The notes beneath the pieces were generated by a model, which made no database searches, had not been told where the DNA came from, and worked only from the letters and a program-made list of their open reading frames with translations. 32,615 bases of DNA. Origin: an uncultured Clostridia bacterium (GTDB lineage: Bacteria; Bacillota; Clostridia; Peptostreptococcales; Anaerovoracaceae). Position 1 is the first letter of the stretch. Each line of letters opens with the position of its first letter. Location of the stretch: NCBI GenBank assembly GCA_944386595.1, contig CALXBQ010000014.1, positions 1 through 32,615 of the forward strand, written 5' to 3'. Shown here piece by piece: positions 15,837 through 23,321 of this stretch. Position numbers and translations under genes: made by a program.

Positions 15837-16427
15837 ATGAATCCGAAGATAAAGAAAAGAGTAATCGCAGGAGCCTGCGCCGGGATTGCGGCCGCAGTAT
15901 GTACAGGTGCGATTGTAAGCTTTACGGGGCTTAAAGATGCATCGCTCAATCAGGATAGTCCGGAAGAGGAAGAGGAAAGTTACATGGAAGAGGAGATTTT
16001 AGGGTATTCAGAAATGGACCCCGGACCGAGGGACGAAGTCCTTGAGGTATGTACGGCTTTTGCCGAAGCAGTGTGCGAGAGGAGCCACATTACCAGCGAC
16101 GGAAGAGAAGGGTATGACCTTCTGACTGCGGAATACAGAGCAACTCTGGAGGAGACGAAAGATCCCGAAAAGACGGTCGCCCACTACAGGGAAAACGAGC
16201 TGGTGCAGAACATCATAGAGGTGGAAAATGCGGAAACCATATATGTCTCGGAAACGGAGGCGCAGGCGGCCGTGTCGTGCAGGTGCAGATACGGCGAGAC
16301 GGCGGCAGGATTTGTCGACCTGAACGGAGTGGGAGAAGGCGAGGAGTTTACTCTTCTGATGTTCATGGGACTGGAAAAGTCGGACGGACAGTGGAGGATA
16401 TCCGGCTGCAACGTGATTCAGTGTTAG
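15837..16427 (+). CDS. Single-pass membrane protein with an extracytoplasmic domain
   Basis: Unrecognised 196-aa protein. A positively charged start (MNPKIKKR) and one hydrophobic segment (about residues 9-28) are followed by an acidic linker (DSPEEEEESYMEEE) and a 120-residue domain beginning VLEVCTAFAEAVCER and ending in GQWRISGCNVIQC. The alternation of one long helix and later strands with a W near the end recalls NTF2-like domains of secretion-system proteins, but this is a fold guess. The domain has five cysteines, which is notable for an exported domain. AAGGAG precedes the ATG, and the gene is part of the tight operon with pilus assembly homologues. Confidence 0.7.
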   Translation: MNPKIKKRVIAGACAGIAAAVCTGAIVSFTGLKDASLNQDSPEEEEESYMEEEILGYSEMDPGPRDEVLEVCTAFAEAVCERSHITSDGREGYDLLTAEYRATLEETKDPEKTVAHYRENELVQNIIEVENAETIYVSETEAQAAVSCRCRYGETAAGFVDLNGVGEGEEFTLLMFMGLEKSDGQWRISGCNVIQC

Positions 16428-16449
16428 GTCCGAAAGGGGGGGTGAAGGC

Positions 16450-17187
16450 ATGAGAACGTGCAGAGGAACAGTTACGGTATTTTTTCTGGCCGCAATAATA
16501 ATGGTCGCGCTGATGATAGGCGATTCGGGAAGAGCGTACGCCATAAGCCATCTTGTAGATTTTGACCACGGCAGCGTGGGCGATGTAATAACGGACGGAG
16601 GGAAACTGGTTAAGGAACTCGGTGACGGAATCCTGTCAGATGATAAAAGTCAGGAGGCGGGCAGGCATGAAGGAACCGGCGGCGCTTATGACGAAGGAGG
16701 GCAGAGCATTACGTTTACCGGTGGCAGCAGGTCCGGCGGAAAAAGTGAAAACCCTGGCGAAGGAGGCAAGCCAGCAGGGGACGAGATAAGTCTCAGCGTA
16801 AGAGGGAATATAGAGCATACTTCAGACTGGAACAGAAACAGAGAGAGGTATAACGCCTACGCCTCGAAGCGGGGACTCGCTGTCCGGGGAGAAAATGTTT
16901 TCTGGCCGGGAGAGGTGCTGGTTCTGACCGCGGAAGTGGAAGGAGCGGATAACGCCACGGTTGTCGCAGAGTTTGCGGAAACGGGGTACAGGAAAACCCT
17001 TTCCGGAAGCGGAACCGTGAAAAAGGCGGAAGTCCCTATGAAGGACATTCCGGGAGCCATGGATATGTACAGCCTTACAGTAAGATTTACAGCGGAAGCG
17101 GGAGGCGTTACTGCTGAGGCATCGGACAGCATAGTTTTAGACGACAGCGTGGACTACTGGTTCCTTCACAGAAAGGAGGCGCCTTAG
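16450..17187 (+). CDS. Secreted or anchored protein with a predicted beta-sandwich domain
   Basis: Unrecognised 245-aa protein. Residues 1-31 form an N-terminal signal peptide or anchor (hydrophobic from about 8 to 24, possible cleavage after AYA). A Gly/Ser/Glu-rich linker (about 70-120) leads to a C-terminal part with alternating hydrophobic strands (VLVLTAEVEGADNATVVAEF, YSLTVRFTAEAGGVTAEASD), which looks like an Ig/FN3-type domain. It lies between the NTF2-like candidate and the CpaB-like gene, three bases before the latter. A surface or pilus-associated role follows from context only. Confidence 0.7.
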   Translation: MRTCRGTVTVFFLAAIIMVALMIGDSGRAYAISHLVDFDHGSVGDVITDGGKLVKELGDGILSDDKSQEAGRHEGTGGAYDEGGQSITFTGGSRSGGKSENPGEGGKPAGDEISLSVRGNIEHTSDWNRNRERYNAYASKRGLAVRGENVFWPGEVLVLTAEVEGADNATVVAEFAETGYRKTLSGSGTVKKAEVPMKDIPGAMDMYSLTVRFTAEAGGVTAEASDSIVLDDSVDYWFLHRKEAP

Positions 17188-17190
17188 ACC

Positions 17191-17739
17191 TTGGCGAGGA
17201 GAAGAAAGATAATAGGAATCGCGGTTATTCTGCTTGCGGCTGCTCTCATAGTAAGCTGGGAGAGATGGGGAAAAGATGCCCTGATGTATGAAGAGGCGCC
17301 GATTCTGAAAGATGATGCCCGGGCCGGAACCCTTATAGACGAATCGATGATCACCTACGAAAGATTTGAAAGAGGCGGTCTTGATTTTCTCGGCAGGGAC
17401 GATGTGAAAAAGCTGATCGGAACGGAGACTGCGCAATTTGTCCACGGAGGGACGCCGTTATTCAAGGAATACTTCAGAGACCCGGTTCTGAGCGGAAATC
17501 TGGAAAAGGGAAGATTTCGCATGAACCTTGCCGCAGGCTGGATAGAAAGCGTACCTGCGGACCTTGAAAGAGGAAACAGAGTCTGCATTTATTCACAGGA
17601 CGCGCTGGTGACTTCCGTATATGCGGCCTCCGGCTACGAGGAAGGCAGAGGCGCAGACGTAATCGCAGAAAGCAGACAGATCGAGGCCATAGGCGAAGCG
17701 GTCAAAGGCGGCGGAAAGTTGATTCTGGTGAAAGGATGA
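17191..17739 (+). CDS. CpaB/RcpC-like Flp pilus assembly protein with SAF-type domain
   Basis: The 182-aa protein has one N-terminal membrane segment (about residues 6-24) and then a SAF-like module (DARAGTLIDESMITYERFE, followed by VHGGTPLFKEYFRDP), as in CpaB/RcpC proteins that act outside the membrane in Tad pilus assembly. A short beta-rich end (ERGNRVCIYSQDALVTSVYAA) fits the second half of this family. The start is TTG 17191, with AAGGAGG about ten bases upstream, and the last codons overlap the next start by four bases. It is shorter than proteobacterial CpaB, which also serves a secretin that this organism would not need. Confidence 0.72.
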   Translation: MARRRKIIGIAVILLAAALIVSWERWGKDALMYEEAPILKDDARAGTLIDESMITYERFERGGLDFLGRDDVKKLIGTETAQFVHGGTPLFKEYFRDPVLSGNLEKGRFRMNLAAGWIESVPADLERGNRVCIYSQDALVTSVYAASGYEEGRGADVIAESRQIEAIGEAVKGGGKLILVKG

Positions 17740-18509
17740 GAGAGGTAATTGGTTTTTTCGGAAGCGCCGGGCAGGTGGGAGTGACGATGACGGCAAGGTC
17801 CACCGCCGAAGTATATGCGGAAAGAGGAGAGGAGACTCTGCTGATTTCGGCGTCGGGAAAGTACGGGAACGATTACGTCAGAATATTTGATACGGTAAGG
17901 TCTCTGGACGATCTTAAAGCCGATATAATAAGCGACACCCTGAAGCCGGAGGAGATGAGAAACGTAATCGTGAAGGAGGGGAATCTTTCGTACATAGGTT
18001 CCGTTAGAAACCCTTTTGCGGTGAGAAGCTTTCCGGCAGATTCCATAGAGAGGATGCTGGCGGCTCTGGGTGAGAGGTATGACCGCATCGTGATAGATGC
18101 CGGAGATGATTTTAATTCCGGACTTGCGGTTTCGGCTCTTAACGCCTGTGACAGGAGGATATTCGTCCTGACTCAGCAGCAGAAAACCATAGACAGATTC
18201 ATTTATCTCAATGCTCACGTCGTATCGGCCCTTGGCGTCAAAGGGGAAATTCTCGTAAACAGATACGTGAAGAACCCGGGACTGTATACGGTTGAAGATA
18301 TAGAGAGGCTGACGGGAGCAAGAGCCGTAGGAAAAATATCCGAATGCGAGTGGGGCAGGTATGCCGAGGTTCAGGGCGCGACGCTTATGGACGTGAAAAG
18401 CTACAGAAAGGAAATTGAGAGGCTGGTGCAGGCTATTGGAGAACATAAACAGCCGGAGAGAAGAGCGAAACTTCTCCTTAGAAGAGTATTTAAGCAGGGT
18501 AGAATCTGA
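17736..18509 (+). CDS. TadZ/CpaE-like MinD-family protein with degenerate P-loop
   Basis: This 257-aa protein has the MinD/ParA layout: an N-terminal P-loop region (GFFGSAGQVGVTMTA, residues 6-20), a Walker-B-like YDRIVIDAGDDF near 110-122, and a C-terminal part with FVLTQQQKTIDRF and EILVNRY. In the P-loop both lysines of the deviant Walker A motif are missing: G15-V16-T17 stands where GKT is expected. TadZ proteins localise the Tad machine at the membrane or pole, and atypical nucleotide sites are known in the family. The gene overlaps the CpaB-like gene by four bases and runs into the ATPase gene by about 75 bases. Confidence 0.75.
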   Translation: MREVIGFFGSAGQVGVTMTARSTAEVYAERGEETLLISASGKYGNDYVRIFDTVRSLDDLKADIISDTLKPEEMRNVIVKEGNLSYIGSVRNPFAVRSFPADSIERMLAALGERYDRIVIDAGDDFNSGLAVSALNACDRRIFVLTQQQKTIDRFIYLNAHVVSALGVKGEILVNRYVKNPGLYTVEDIERLTGARAVGKISECEWGRYAEVQGATLMDVKSYRKEIERLVQAIGEHKQPERRAKLLLRRVFKQGRI

Positions 18510-19935
18510 GAGAGACCGCAGTCACGAAGGAGAAACAGGCGACGGGAAGAGCCCGGCTTCCGGCGAAAAAGAGAAGCAGTTTGAGTATGTGTGCAGGCTT
18601 GTGAAGGAAGTCTTTGACGGAGAATGGGACGATACCGACGACGAAGTTAAAAGAAAGAGGCTGGAAAGAGAGAAAAGAGCCATAATGGGAGCGGAGGAAG
18701 AGACGGCGTTTTACAAGGAAAAAATCCGCGCCGTGCTTCTTGAAAAAAAGGTGGCGGATTCCTGGTATCCCCCGTGGTTTCCGAATCTTCCCGAAGCGGT
18801 ATTCGCAGAGCTTTACGGACTTTCCGGCCTTGCCGGATGGGCTTACGATATGAACGAGGAGCTGGCGGCATCATCTTCAGCCAAGTTAATAGGCGACAGA
18901 CTGTACTATTTCATAGACGGAAAATGCCGTCTTCAGCCGCAGCGTATAGATGTCAGAAGGCGGGATCAGCTGAAAAGGGCTCTGCTGCTTTCGACTCCTG
19001 CGGAACGTCTGGAGTACGGGTTCCACGAGCTGTACCTTCATAACGGGATAAGGATCACCATTTATTCGGGACACAGAACGAAGGAGAATCAGGAGATTAT
19101 GGTCTTCAGAAAGTATGTGCTGGAAAACTACACATTCGTGGAGCTGGCGGAGAAAGGCACCATTCCGGAGGACGCAATTCCGCTCTTTTTTGCCATGATA
19201 GAAGCAGGCTTTAACATCATGTGCAGCGGGCAGGTAAGATCCGGTAAGACCACTTTTCTCAGGGTGTGGCAGAGTCACGAAGATCCGGAGCTTGAAGGTC
19301 TTGTCATAGCCACGGATCCGGAGACGCCGTGGCACGAGATAATGCCCGATGCGCCCATAATGCAGCTCATTGCGGACGGTGACGAGTTGAAGGAGATGAG
19401 CAAAGCGCTTCTTAGAGGCGATAACGACTATGTGATTCTGGAGGAGATGAGAGACGCCGCCGCATTCAGCCTGGCCCTCGACATAACGTCGACGGGAACC
19501 ATGAGGAGTAAGGTGACGGTTCACGACAGCAGCGGTATAAACGTACCGTACAAGATGGCTTCAAAGATTGTCGATGCCTACGGCGGAAGTCTGAGAGAAC
19601 ATATCGCTCAGGTGTACAGGAATTTCGACTACATATTCGAGTTCTGCCAGAATCCCGAGAACAGGGCGAAAAAAATCCTCAAGGGGATTCTGGAACTGGC
19701 GTACGATCCCGTGTCCGATGAAATCAGAGCCACGTACATCTGCAGGTATGATTTCGACAGCGGCGGGTGGACATGGAACTGTCACATGGACAGGGTCAAA
19801 AGGGAAAAGACCGCCGAAATATCCGCTTCCGCAGATAAAATCCTTGAAATCCTTTCGGCACTTTCAGAGGGCAGGACTATAGGTGAGTGGACGCTTAAGC
19901 CTGCATACTACCAAAGAGGGAGTGACAGGGTATGA
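18436..19935 (+). CDS. TadA/CpaF-like secretion ATPase
   Basis: This is the motor ATPase of Tad/type II-like systems. Counting from TTG 18436, the Walker A motif is GQVRSGKTT with K271. It is followed by an Asp-box-like ATDPETPWHEI, a Walker B region VILEEMRDAAAF (compare IVGEVRGGEA in CpaF) and a His-box-like SKVTVHDSS. The N-terminal region contains FSLEEYL and a long acidic helix, then the usual beta-rich domain (YGFHELYLHNGIRITIYSG). The start is uncertain: TTG 18415 has AAAGGA only two bases away, TTG 18436 has GAGAGG twelve bases upstream, and both lie inside tadZ. The end overlaps the TadB-like gene by four bases. Membrane-associated hexamer expected. Confidence 0.85.
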   Translation: MENINSRREERNFSLEEYLSRVESERDRSHEGETGDGKSPASGEKEKQFEYVCRLVKEVFDGEWDDTDDEVKRKRLEREKRAIMGAEEETAFYKEKIRAVLLEKKVADSWYPPWFPNLPEAVFAELYGLSGLAGWAYDMNEELAASSSAKLIGDRLYYFIDGKCRLQPQRIDVRRRDQLKRALLLSTPAERLEYGFHELYLHNGIRITIYSGHRTKENQEIMVFRKYVLENYTFVELAEKGTIPEDAIPLFFAMIEAGFNIMCSGQVRSGKTTFLRVWQSHEDPELEGLVIATDPETPWHEIMPDAPIMQLIADGDELKEMSKALLRGDNDYVILEEMRDAAAFSLALDITSTGTMRSKVTVHDSSGINVPYKMASKIVDAYGGSLREHIAQVYRNFDYIFEFCQNPENRAKKILKGILELAYDPVSDEIRATYICRYDFDSGGWTWNCHMDRVKREKTAEISASADKILEILSALSEGRTIGEWTLKPAYYQRGSDRV

Positions 19936-20879
19936 AGACGGAGATTTTTCTTTACGGGGTCCTCATGTCAGGGGCTTTTGCCTTCGGATACGACAGCATC
20001 GAAGGGATAATAAGAACCGCAAGATGCAAATTCGTCATAAGGAGGAATTTGAGGCGGGACGGAAAAACGGAATCCGAGGAATATGAAGGCGCGCTCTATC
20101 ATATAGACAGACTTCTCAAGGCTTCGGGATGGAGCAGATTCTTTCAGGATCCGAAGACGTTCATAGCAGTGTGCATTCTCATATTCCTGGGCGTGTTCTC
20201 CGCCGCGGCAATGGCCTCGGATTTTTCAACGGCGATGACCTTCGGCGTCTTTTCGGCCGTATTTCCTTACATATTGTGCTATGCGGTTCTTCAGCAGAAG
20301 AGAAGCCTGCGGTCCAAGGAGGGGGACGTGCTCGTTCACGAGCTGTATAACAATTACAAAATATGCAGCTACAACATGGGAGAAGCCATAGCCGTAACGG
20401 CTGTGACGCTGGAAAACGCTCCGCTCTCACGAACCCTTATGACTGATCTTGCCAAGCAGCTTCAGCTTTCGGCGGCCGAGGAGGATTTTTCCCGGTGCCT
20501 TGACGCTTTCAGGTACGCTGTCGGAACAACGTGGGGAAACGTCCTGTCGGCAAATATATATTTTGCCATGTACAGGGGCATAAAGGTTGACGAAGGGCTG
20601 GGGGATCTGTCGAGAGCCATGACAAAAAGCCGGGAGGTAGACGAATACAAGAAGCGGGAAAACGGAGAGGCCTCAATGATGCTGAAATATCTGGTACCGG
20701 TATGCTACCTGTTTACCGTGATAGGGGCTTGCAGATTCTTTGATTTCACCCTGGACGAATTCTTCAGGTCGCAGTTTTTCACACCGGCAGGGTTCAGACT
20801 TTTTGCGATCATAGCGATGATTTATTCGGCGGGACTTCTGGCGGAGAAGTTTTTCAAGGGAGAGAAGATGGACATATGA
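19932..20879 (+). CDS. TadB-like type II secretion F-domain membrane protein
   Basis: The 315-aa protein has an N-terminal membrane segment (about residues 5-22), a pair of segments at about 75-118 (FIAVCILIFLGVFSAAA and TFGVFSAVFPYILCYAV), a cytoplasmic helical F-domain (LVHELYNNYKICSYNMGEAIAVTAVTLENAPLSRTL) and two C-terminal segments (about 250-305). This is the arrangement of TadB, the inner-membrane platform driven by TadA. It overlaps tadA by ATGA at its start and the TadC-like gene by four bases at its end, so stoichiometry is likely set by coupled translation. Confidence 0.78.
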   Translation: MKTEIFLYGVLMSGAFAFGYDSIEGIIRTARCKFVIRRNLRRDGKTESEEYEGALYHIDRLLKASGWSRFFQDPKTFIAVCILIFLGVFSAAAMASDFSTAMTFGVFSAVFPYILCYAVLQQKRSLRSKEGDVLVHELYNNYKICSYNMGEAIAVTAVTLENAPLSRTLMTDLAKQLQLSAAEEDFSRCLDAFRYAVGTTWGNVLSANIYFAMYRGIKVDEGLGDLSRAMTKSREVDEYKKRENGEASMMLKYLVPVCYLFTVIGACRFFDFTLDEFFRSQFFTPAGFRLFAIIAMIYSAGLLAEKFFKGEKMDI

Positions 20880-21451
20880 GAAGGATTCTGGCTGACTTTA
20901 CAGGCGACGGAGACTTTATAAAAAACAGCAGACTTTACAAAGCCGTAAAAAGGCAGGCGGCAGGTATAAGAGGCAGGATATATTCAAAGGGCTACGAAAA
21001 GGATATACTTTCCGGCTGTATCATGCTTAAGAACCTTTCGGTAGTGTACAGGTCAAGACCTATGTCGGCGGACTTCATTATTGAGGAGCTTATGAAAAGC
21101 AGCACCTTTATGAGGGATGTCTACGGCAGGATTTTGTCTGGCTACAGAACCGGAAGCTGCGAGGAAGCCGTCAAGGTGCTGCAGGAAAGAGTACCCACCA
21201 GGACAGCGAGAAACTTCGCAATGATTCTATCCAAGCTGGATCAGATAAATCCGGCGGAACTGGCCGGTTACATGGAAGCCTTTGAAAAATCCATGGAAGA
21301 GGAGCGGACGACGGAGGCCATGCGCAGGGCGGAGACAAAGAATATAATAATCACCGCCGTAGCCACGGCGTCGGTCTTTGCCGTTCTGTTTAACTTCGTA
21401 AGAGTAGTCATATTTATAAACGCTATGGAAATGCTGCAGAGCGTTTTTTAG
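20876..21451 (+). CDS. TadC-like short F-domain protein
   Basis: The 191-aa protein looks like a shortened TadC: a hydrophilic N-terminus (about 50 residues), a helical F-domain segment (FIIEELMKSSTFMRDVYGRILSGYRTGSCEEAVKVL), and a single C-terminal membrane segment (IIITAVATASVFAVLFNFVRVVIFI, about 160-184). Normal TadC has several membrane segments and about 300 residues, so half the protein appears to be missing, without a visible frameshift or remnant. It may pair with the longer TadB-like protein. It overlaps that gene by four bases. Confidence 0.68.
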   Translation: MRRILADFTGDGDFIKNSRLYKAVKRQAAGIRGRIYSKGYEKDILSGCIMLKNLSVVYRSRPMSADFIIEELMKSSTFMRDVYGRILSGYRTGSCEEAVKVLQERVPTRTARNFAMILSKLDQINPAELAGYMEAFEKSMEEERTTEAMRRAETKNIIITAVATASVFAVLFNFVRVVIFINAMEMLQSVF

Positions 21452-21478
21452 CGGCAGGACCAGGCGGGAGGATGTGAG

Positions 21479-21637
21479 ATGAAGAATTTGATAATATTAA
21501 TCGGAACGATACTGCTGGGAGTCATCATAGTAAATACGATGGTGCTCGGAGAGGGAGACGCAACACTTCAGGGAGCTGCAAAGAGCATCGTTGAGCAGGG
21601 CGTCAGCAGTATAGATTCAATGGAGATAGGCGGATAA
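21479..21637 (+). CDS. 52-aa pilin-like membrane peptide A
   Basis: This short gene has GGGAGG seven bases before ATG. The peptide is MKN, then a hydrophobic stretch (LIILIGTILLGVIIVNTMVL), then a short amphipathic tail (QGAAKSIVEQGVSSIDSMEIGG). The size and one-helix-plus-tail shape match Flp-type (type IVb) pilins, but the usual charged leader and the Gly/Glu-Tyr cleavage motif are absent. The next gene encodes a sister peptide of the same design: MKxxxIxIGTxxLGVII is shared. Its position after the assembly genes suggests it is the filament or a minor subunit; this is inference. Confidence 0.72.
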   Translation: MKNLIILIGTILLGVIIVNTMVLGEGDATLQGAAKSIVEQGVSSIDSMEIGG

Positions 21638-21653
21638 GGACGGAAGACGTGAG

Positions 21654-21791
21654 ATGAAGGAGATTGTCATCATTATAGGAACGGTTATCCTTGGAGTCAT
21701 CATCTTCGGAATGATAGCAGGCGACGATGAAAGTCTTAAAACGGCCGGTGCAGACGCTATGGAAAAGGCTATAGAGATATACGGAAGCTGA
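21654..21791 (+). CDS. 45-aa pilin-like membrane peptide B
   Basis: This short gene starts 16 bases after peptide A. The peptide is MKE, then IVIIIGTVILGVIIFGMIAG, then an acidic and helical tail (LKTAGADAMEKAIEIYGS). It is clearly related to peptide A in the first 18 residues, indicating tandem duplication. It too lacks a prepilin leader. The upstream ribosome site is modest (GGAAGACGTGAG). Confidence 0.7.
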   Translation: MKEIVIIIGTVILGVIIFGMIAGDDESLKTAGADAMEKAIEIYGS

Positions 21792-21819
21792 AACAAAGAT
21801 GGTTTAGAGGTGACGGAAA

Positions 21820-22215
21820 ATGAAGAACCTGATTACAGCCGTGGGATGTACGCTGCTTCTCATGGCCGTCCTGCTCCAGTTTGTGCAGAGTCAGAACACC
21901 GCTCTGCGGCTTGCGGCGGTGGATAATGCCTTTAACAGCTTCAGGGAGACTGTCAGACAGGAAGGCTGCGTAAGCGAGGAAAACGAAGACGAACTGAAGG
22001 AAGAGCTGTCGGGAATTCTGGATTGTGAACCGGCCGATATTCTCGTGGACGGAGACAGAATCCCAAAGGAACGCGGTTCCTTCGTTATGTACGAAATAAG
22101 CGTCACCGTTTCTGGCCTTGTAGCGGACATCGGCTTCTGGGGAATGGACGAAGAGGATTCTGAGTTCGAATACAGGTTGAAGAGGTACGCGGCAAGCGAG
22201 TATACGGACAGGTAG
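21820..22215 (+). CDS. Small pilin-like membrane protein C
   Basis: Unrecognised 131-aa protein that begins MKN followed by a hydrophobic helix (LITAVGCTLLLMAVLLQFV, residues 4-22). The outer part begins with a helix (NTALRLAAVDNAFNSFRETVRQEG), an acidic stretch (EENEDELKEELSG) and then beta-like segments (GSFVMYEISVTVSGLVADIGFW). The N-terminal start is like that of the three neighbouring small proteins, so it may be a minor pilin or TadE-like pseudopilin. GAGGTG precedes the ATG. Confidence 0.72.
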   Translation: MKNLITAVGCTLLLMAVLLQFVQSQNTALRLAAVDNAFNSFRETVRQEGCVSEENEDELKEELSGILDCEPADILVDGDRIPKERGSFVMYEISVTVSGLVADIGFWGMDEEDSEFEYRLKRYAASEYTDR

Positions 22216-22243
22216 GATAGTTGATTCTGACAGGCGGTAGGAT

Positions 22244-22600
22244 ATGAAAAACGTAATAGTTGCAACGGCAATCCTTATCTTTGCAATGACGGTGATGAGT
22301 CTTTATGCCGGACTTAACGTTGAAATCAGGGAGAAACGGATTCTTATCGACATGGCGGAGGAGGCGGCGGCAACGGCGGCTCTCTTCTACGATGAGAACG
22401 CCTACGGATACGGCAGGTACCGGTTCGACAGGGCAAAGGCGGAAGCCATGGCGAAGGAAAGTCTCAGACTGAACGGATTTAACAAAATCTCAGATGCAGA
22501 AATAGAATTCTACGACGGAGGCGACGAGCCTTACGTTAAGGTTACCCTCGAATATGACGACAGAGAATTTTCCGCAGTGTATGAGCAGAAGGGATTTTAA
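22244..22600 (+). CDS. Small pilin-like membrane protein D (TadE-like shape)
   Basis: Unrecognised 118-aa protein that begins MKN with a hydrophobic helix (VIVATAILIFAMTVMSLYAGL), then a helical stretch with AEEAAATAALFYDENAYGYG and a C-terminal strand pair (PYVKVTLEYDDREFSAVYEQKGF). The long N-terminal helix that runs on past the membrane, followed by a small beta domain, is the layout of TadE/TadF pseudopilins. It is the last gene of the locus. No hairpin terminator is evident before the toxin-antitoxin promoter 30 bases on. Confidence 0.72.
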   Translation: MKNVIVATAILIFAMTVMSLYAGLNVEIREKRILIDMAEEAAATAALFYDENAYGYGRYRFDRAKAEAMAKESLRLNGFNKISDAEIEFYDGGDEPYVKVTLEYDDREFSAVYEQKGF

Positions 22601-22628
22601 AACGGTACGGTTCATCAGCGATATTAAC

Positions 22629-22657
22629 TTTACTATATAAAGAAATTAAAGTATAAT
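22629..22657 (+). promoter_or_regulatory. Promoter of the toxin-antitoxin pair
   Basis: TTTACT (22629-22634), a 17-base spacer and TATAAT (22652-22657) form the promoter. Most of it is covered by the inverted repeat at 22634-22668. Confidence 0.85.
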
Positions 22658-22668
22658 TTCTTTATATA
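22634..22668. promoter_or_regulatory. Perfect 14-bp inverted repeat, antitoxin operator
   Basis: TATATAAAGAAATT (22634-22647) and AATTTCTTTATATA (22655-22668) are exact complements around a 7-base centre. The repeat spans the -10 box and ends on the first base of the AGGAGG site, where a bound antitoxin would block the promoter. Confidence 0.75.
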
Positions 22669-22681
22669 GGAGGTGGAAGAA

Positions 22682-22951
22682 ATGCCTAATATCAGATCAA
22701 GCGCGGATCTTCGCAATAAGTATAACGAAATATCTTCGCTCTGTCATAAGTATCAGGAGCCTGTTTTTATAACGAAGAACGGAAAAGGAGATCTGGCCGT
22801 TATGAGTATTGAAGCATATGAAAAACTCGCCGGCAGACGGGAACTGTACAACCTGATTCAGGAGGGTATGGATGATATCTGCGAGGGAAGAACACAACCG
22901 GTTTCTGATGCGATGTCTGAGATAAAGAAAAAGCGGAACCATGAATTTTAG
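22682..22951 (+). CDS. Phd/YefM-family antitoxin
   Basis: The 89-aa protein has the Phd/YefM N-terminal DNA-binding part (PNIRSSADLRNKYNEISSLCHKYQEPVFITKNGKGDLAVMSIEAYEKL, about residues 2-50) and a C-terminal toxin-wrapping region (ELYNLIQEGMDDICEGR). It neutralises the toxin and represses its own promoter in known systems. ATG 22682 is chosen because AGGAGG ends eight bases upstream; the in-frame GTG at 22673 lies within that ribosome site. It overlaps the toxin gene by 11 bases. Confidence 0.92.
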   Translation: MPNIRSSADLRNKYNEISSLCHKYQEPVFITKNGKGDLAVMSIEAYEKLAGRRELYNLIQEGMDDICEGRTQPVSDAMSEIKKKRNHEF

Positions 22952-23270
22952 AGTCGATATTACCGAAACTGCGAAAAACGATATAATCGAAGCAGCCGAA
23001 TACATTGATTATGTCCTGAAAAACCCACAGGCTGCCGACAACCTTATAGAAGCTGTCGAAAAAGAAACAGGCAGTCTTACCGTTTTTCCGGAAAGATATG
23101 CAGTTTTGGACGACAGCGTTCTGAGTTCCTTCAATGTCAGGTTCGTCAGAGTGAAGGATTATCTTGCGTTTTACGTGATTATGGAAGACGAAAGACTGGT
23201 AGTGATACTGCGTTTTCTTCATATGAGGCGTGACTGGGCGGAGATTTTGAAAGCAGATATGCCGGTGTAA
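22941..23270 (+). CDS. RelE/ParE-superfamily toxin
   Basis: The 109-aa protein has the RelE/ParE pattern: a first strand and helix (FRVDITETAKNDIIEAAEYIDY), a middle helix (QAADNLIEAVEKETGSL), the FPERYAVLDD segment and C-terminal strands (VRFVRVKDYLAFYVIMEDERLVVILRFLHMRRDW). The basic and aromatic residues near the end (R, H, R) fit an RNase-type RelE more than a gyrase-binding ParE, but this is not certain. Its start lies inside the antitoxin gene with no strong ribosome site, so it depends on antitoxin translation. Confidence 0.9.
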   Translation: MNFRVDITETAKNDIIEAAEYIDYVLKNPQAADNLIEAVEKETGSLTVFPERYAVLDDSVLSSFNVRFVRVKDYLAFYVIMEDERLVVILRFLHMRRDWAEILKADMPV

Positions 23271-23321
23271 GGCGGCACATTAGGCATACCATCTGAACCC
23301 GTTTATCAAATGATTTCTGAG

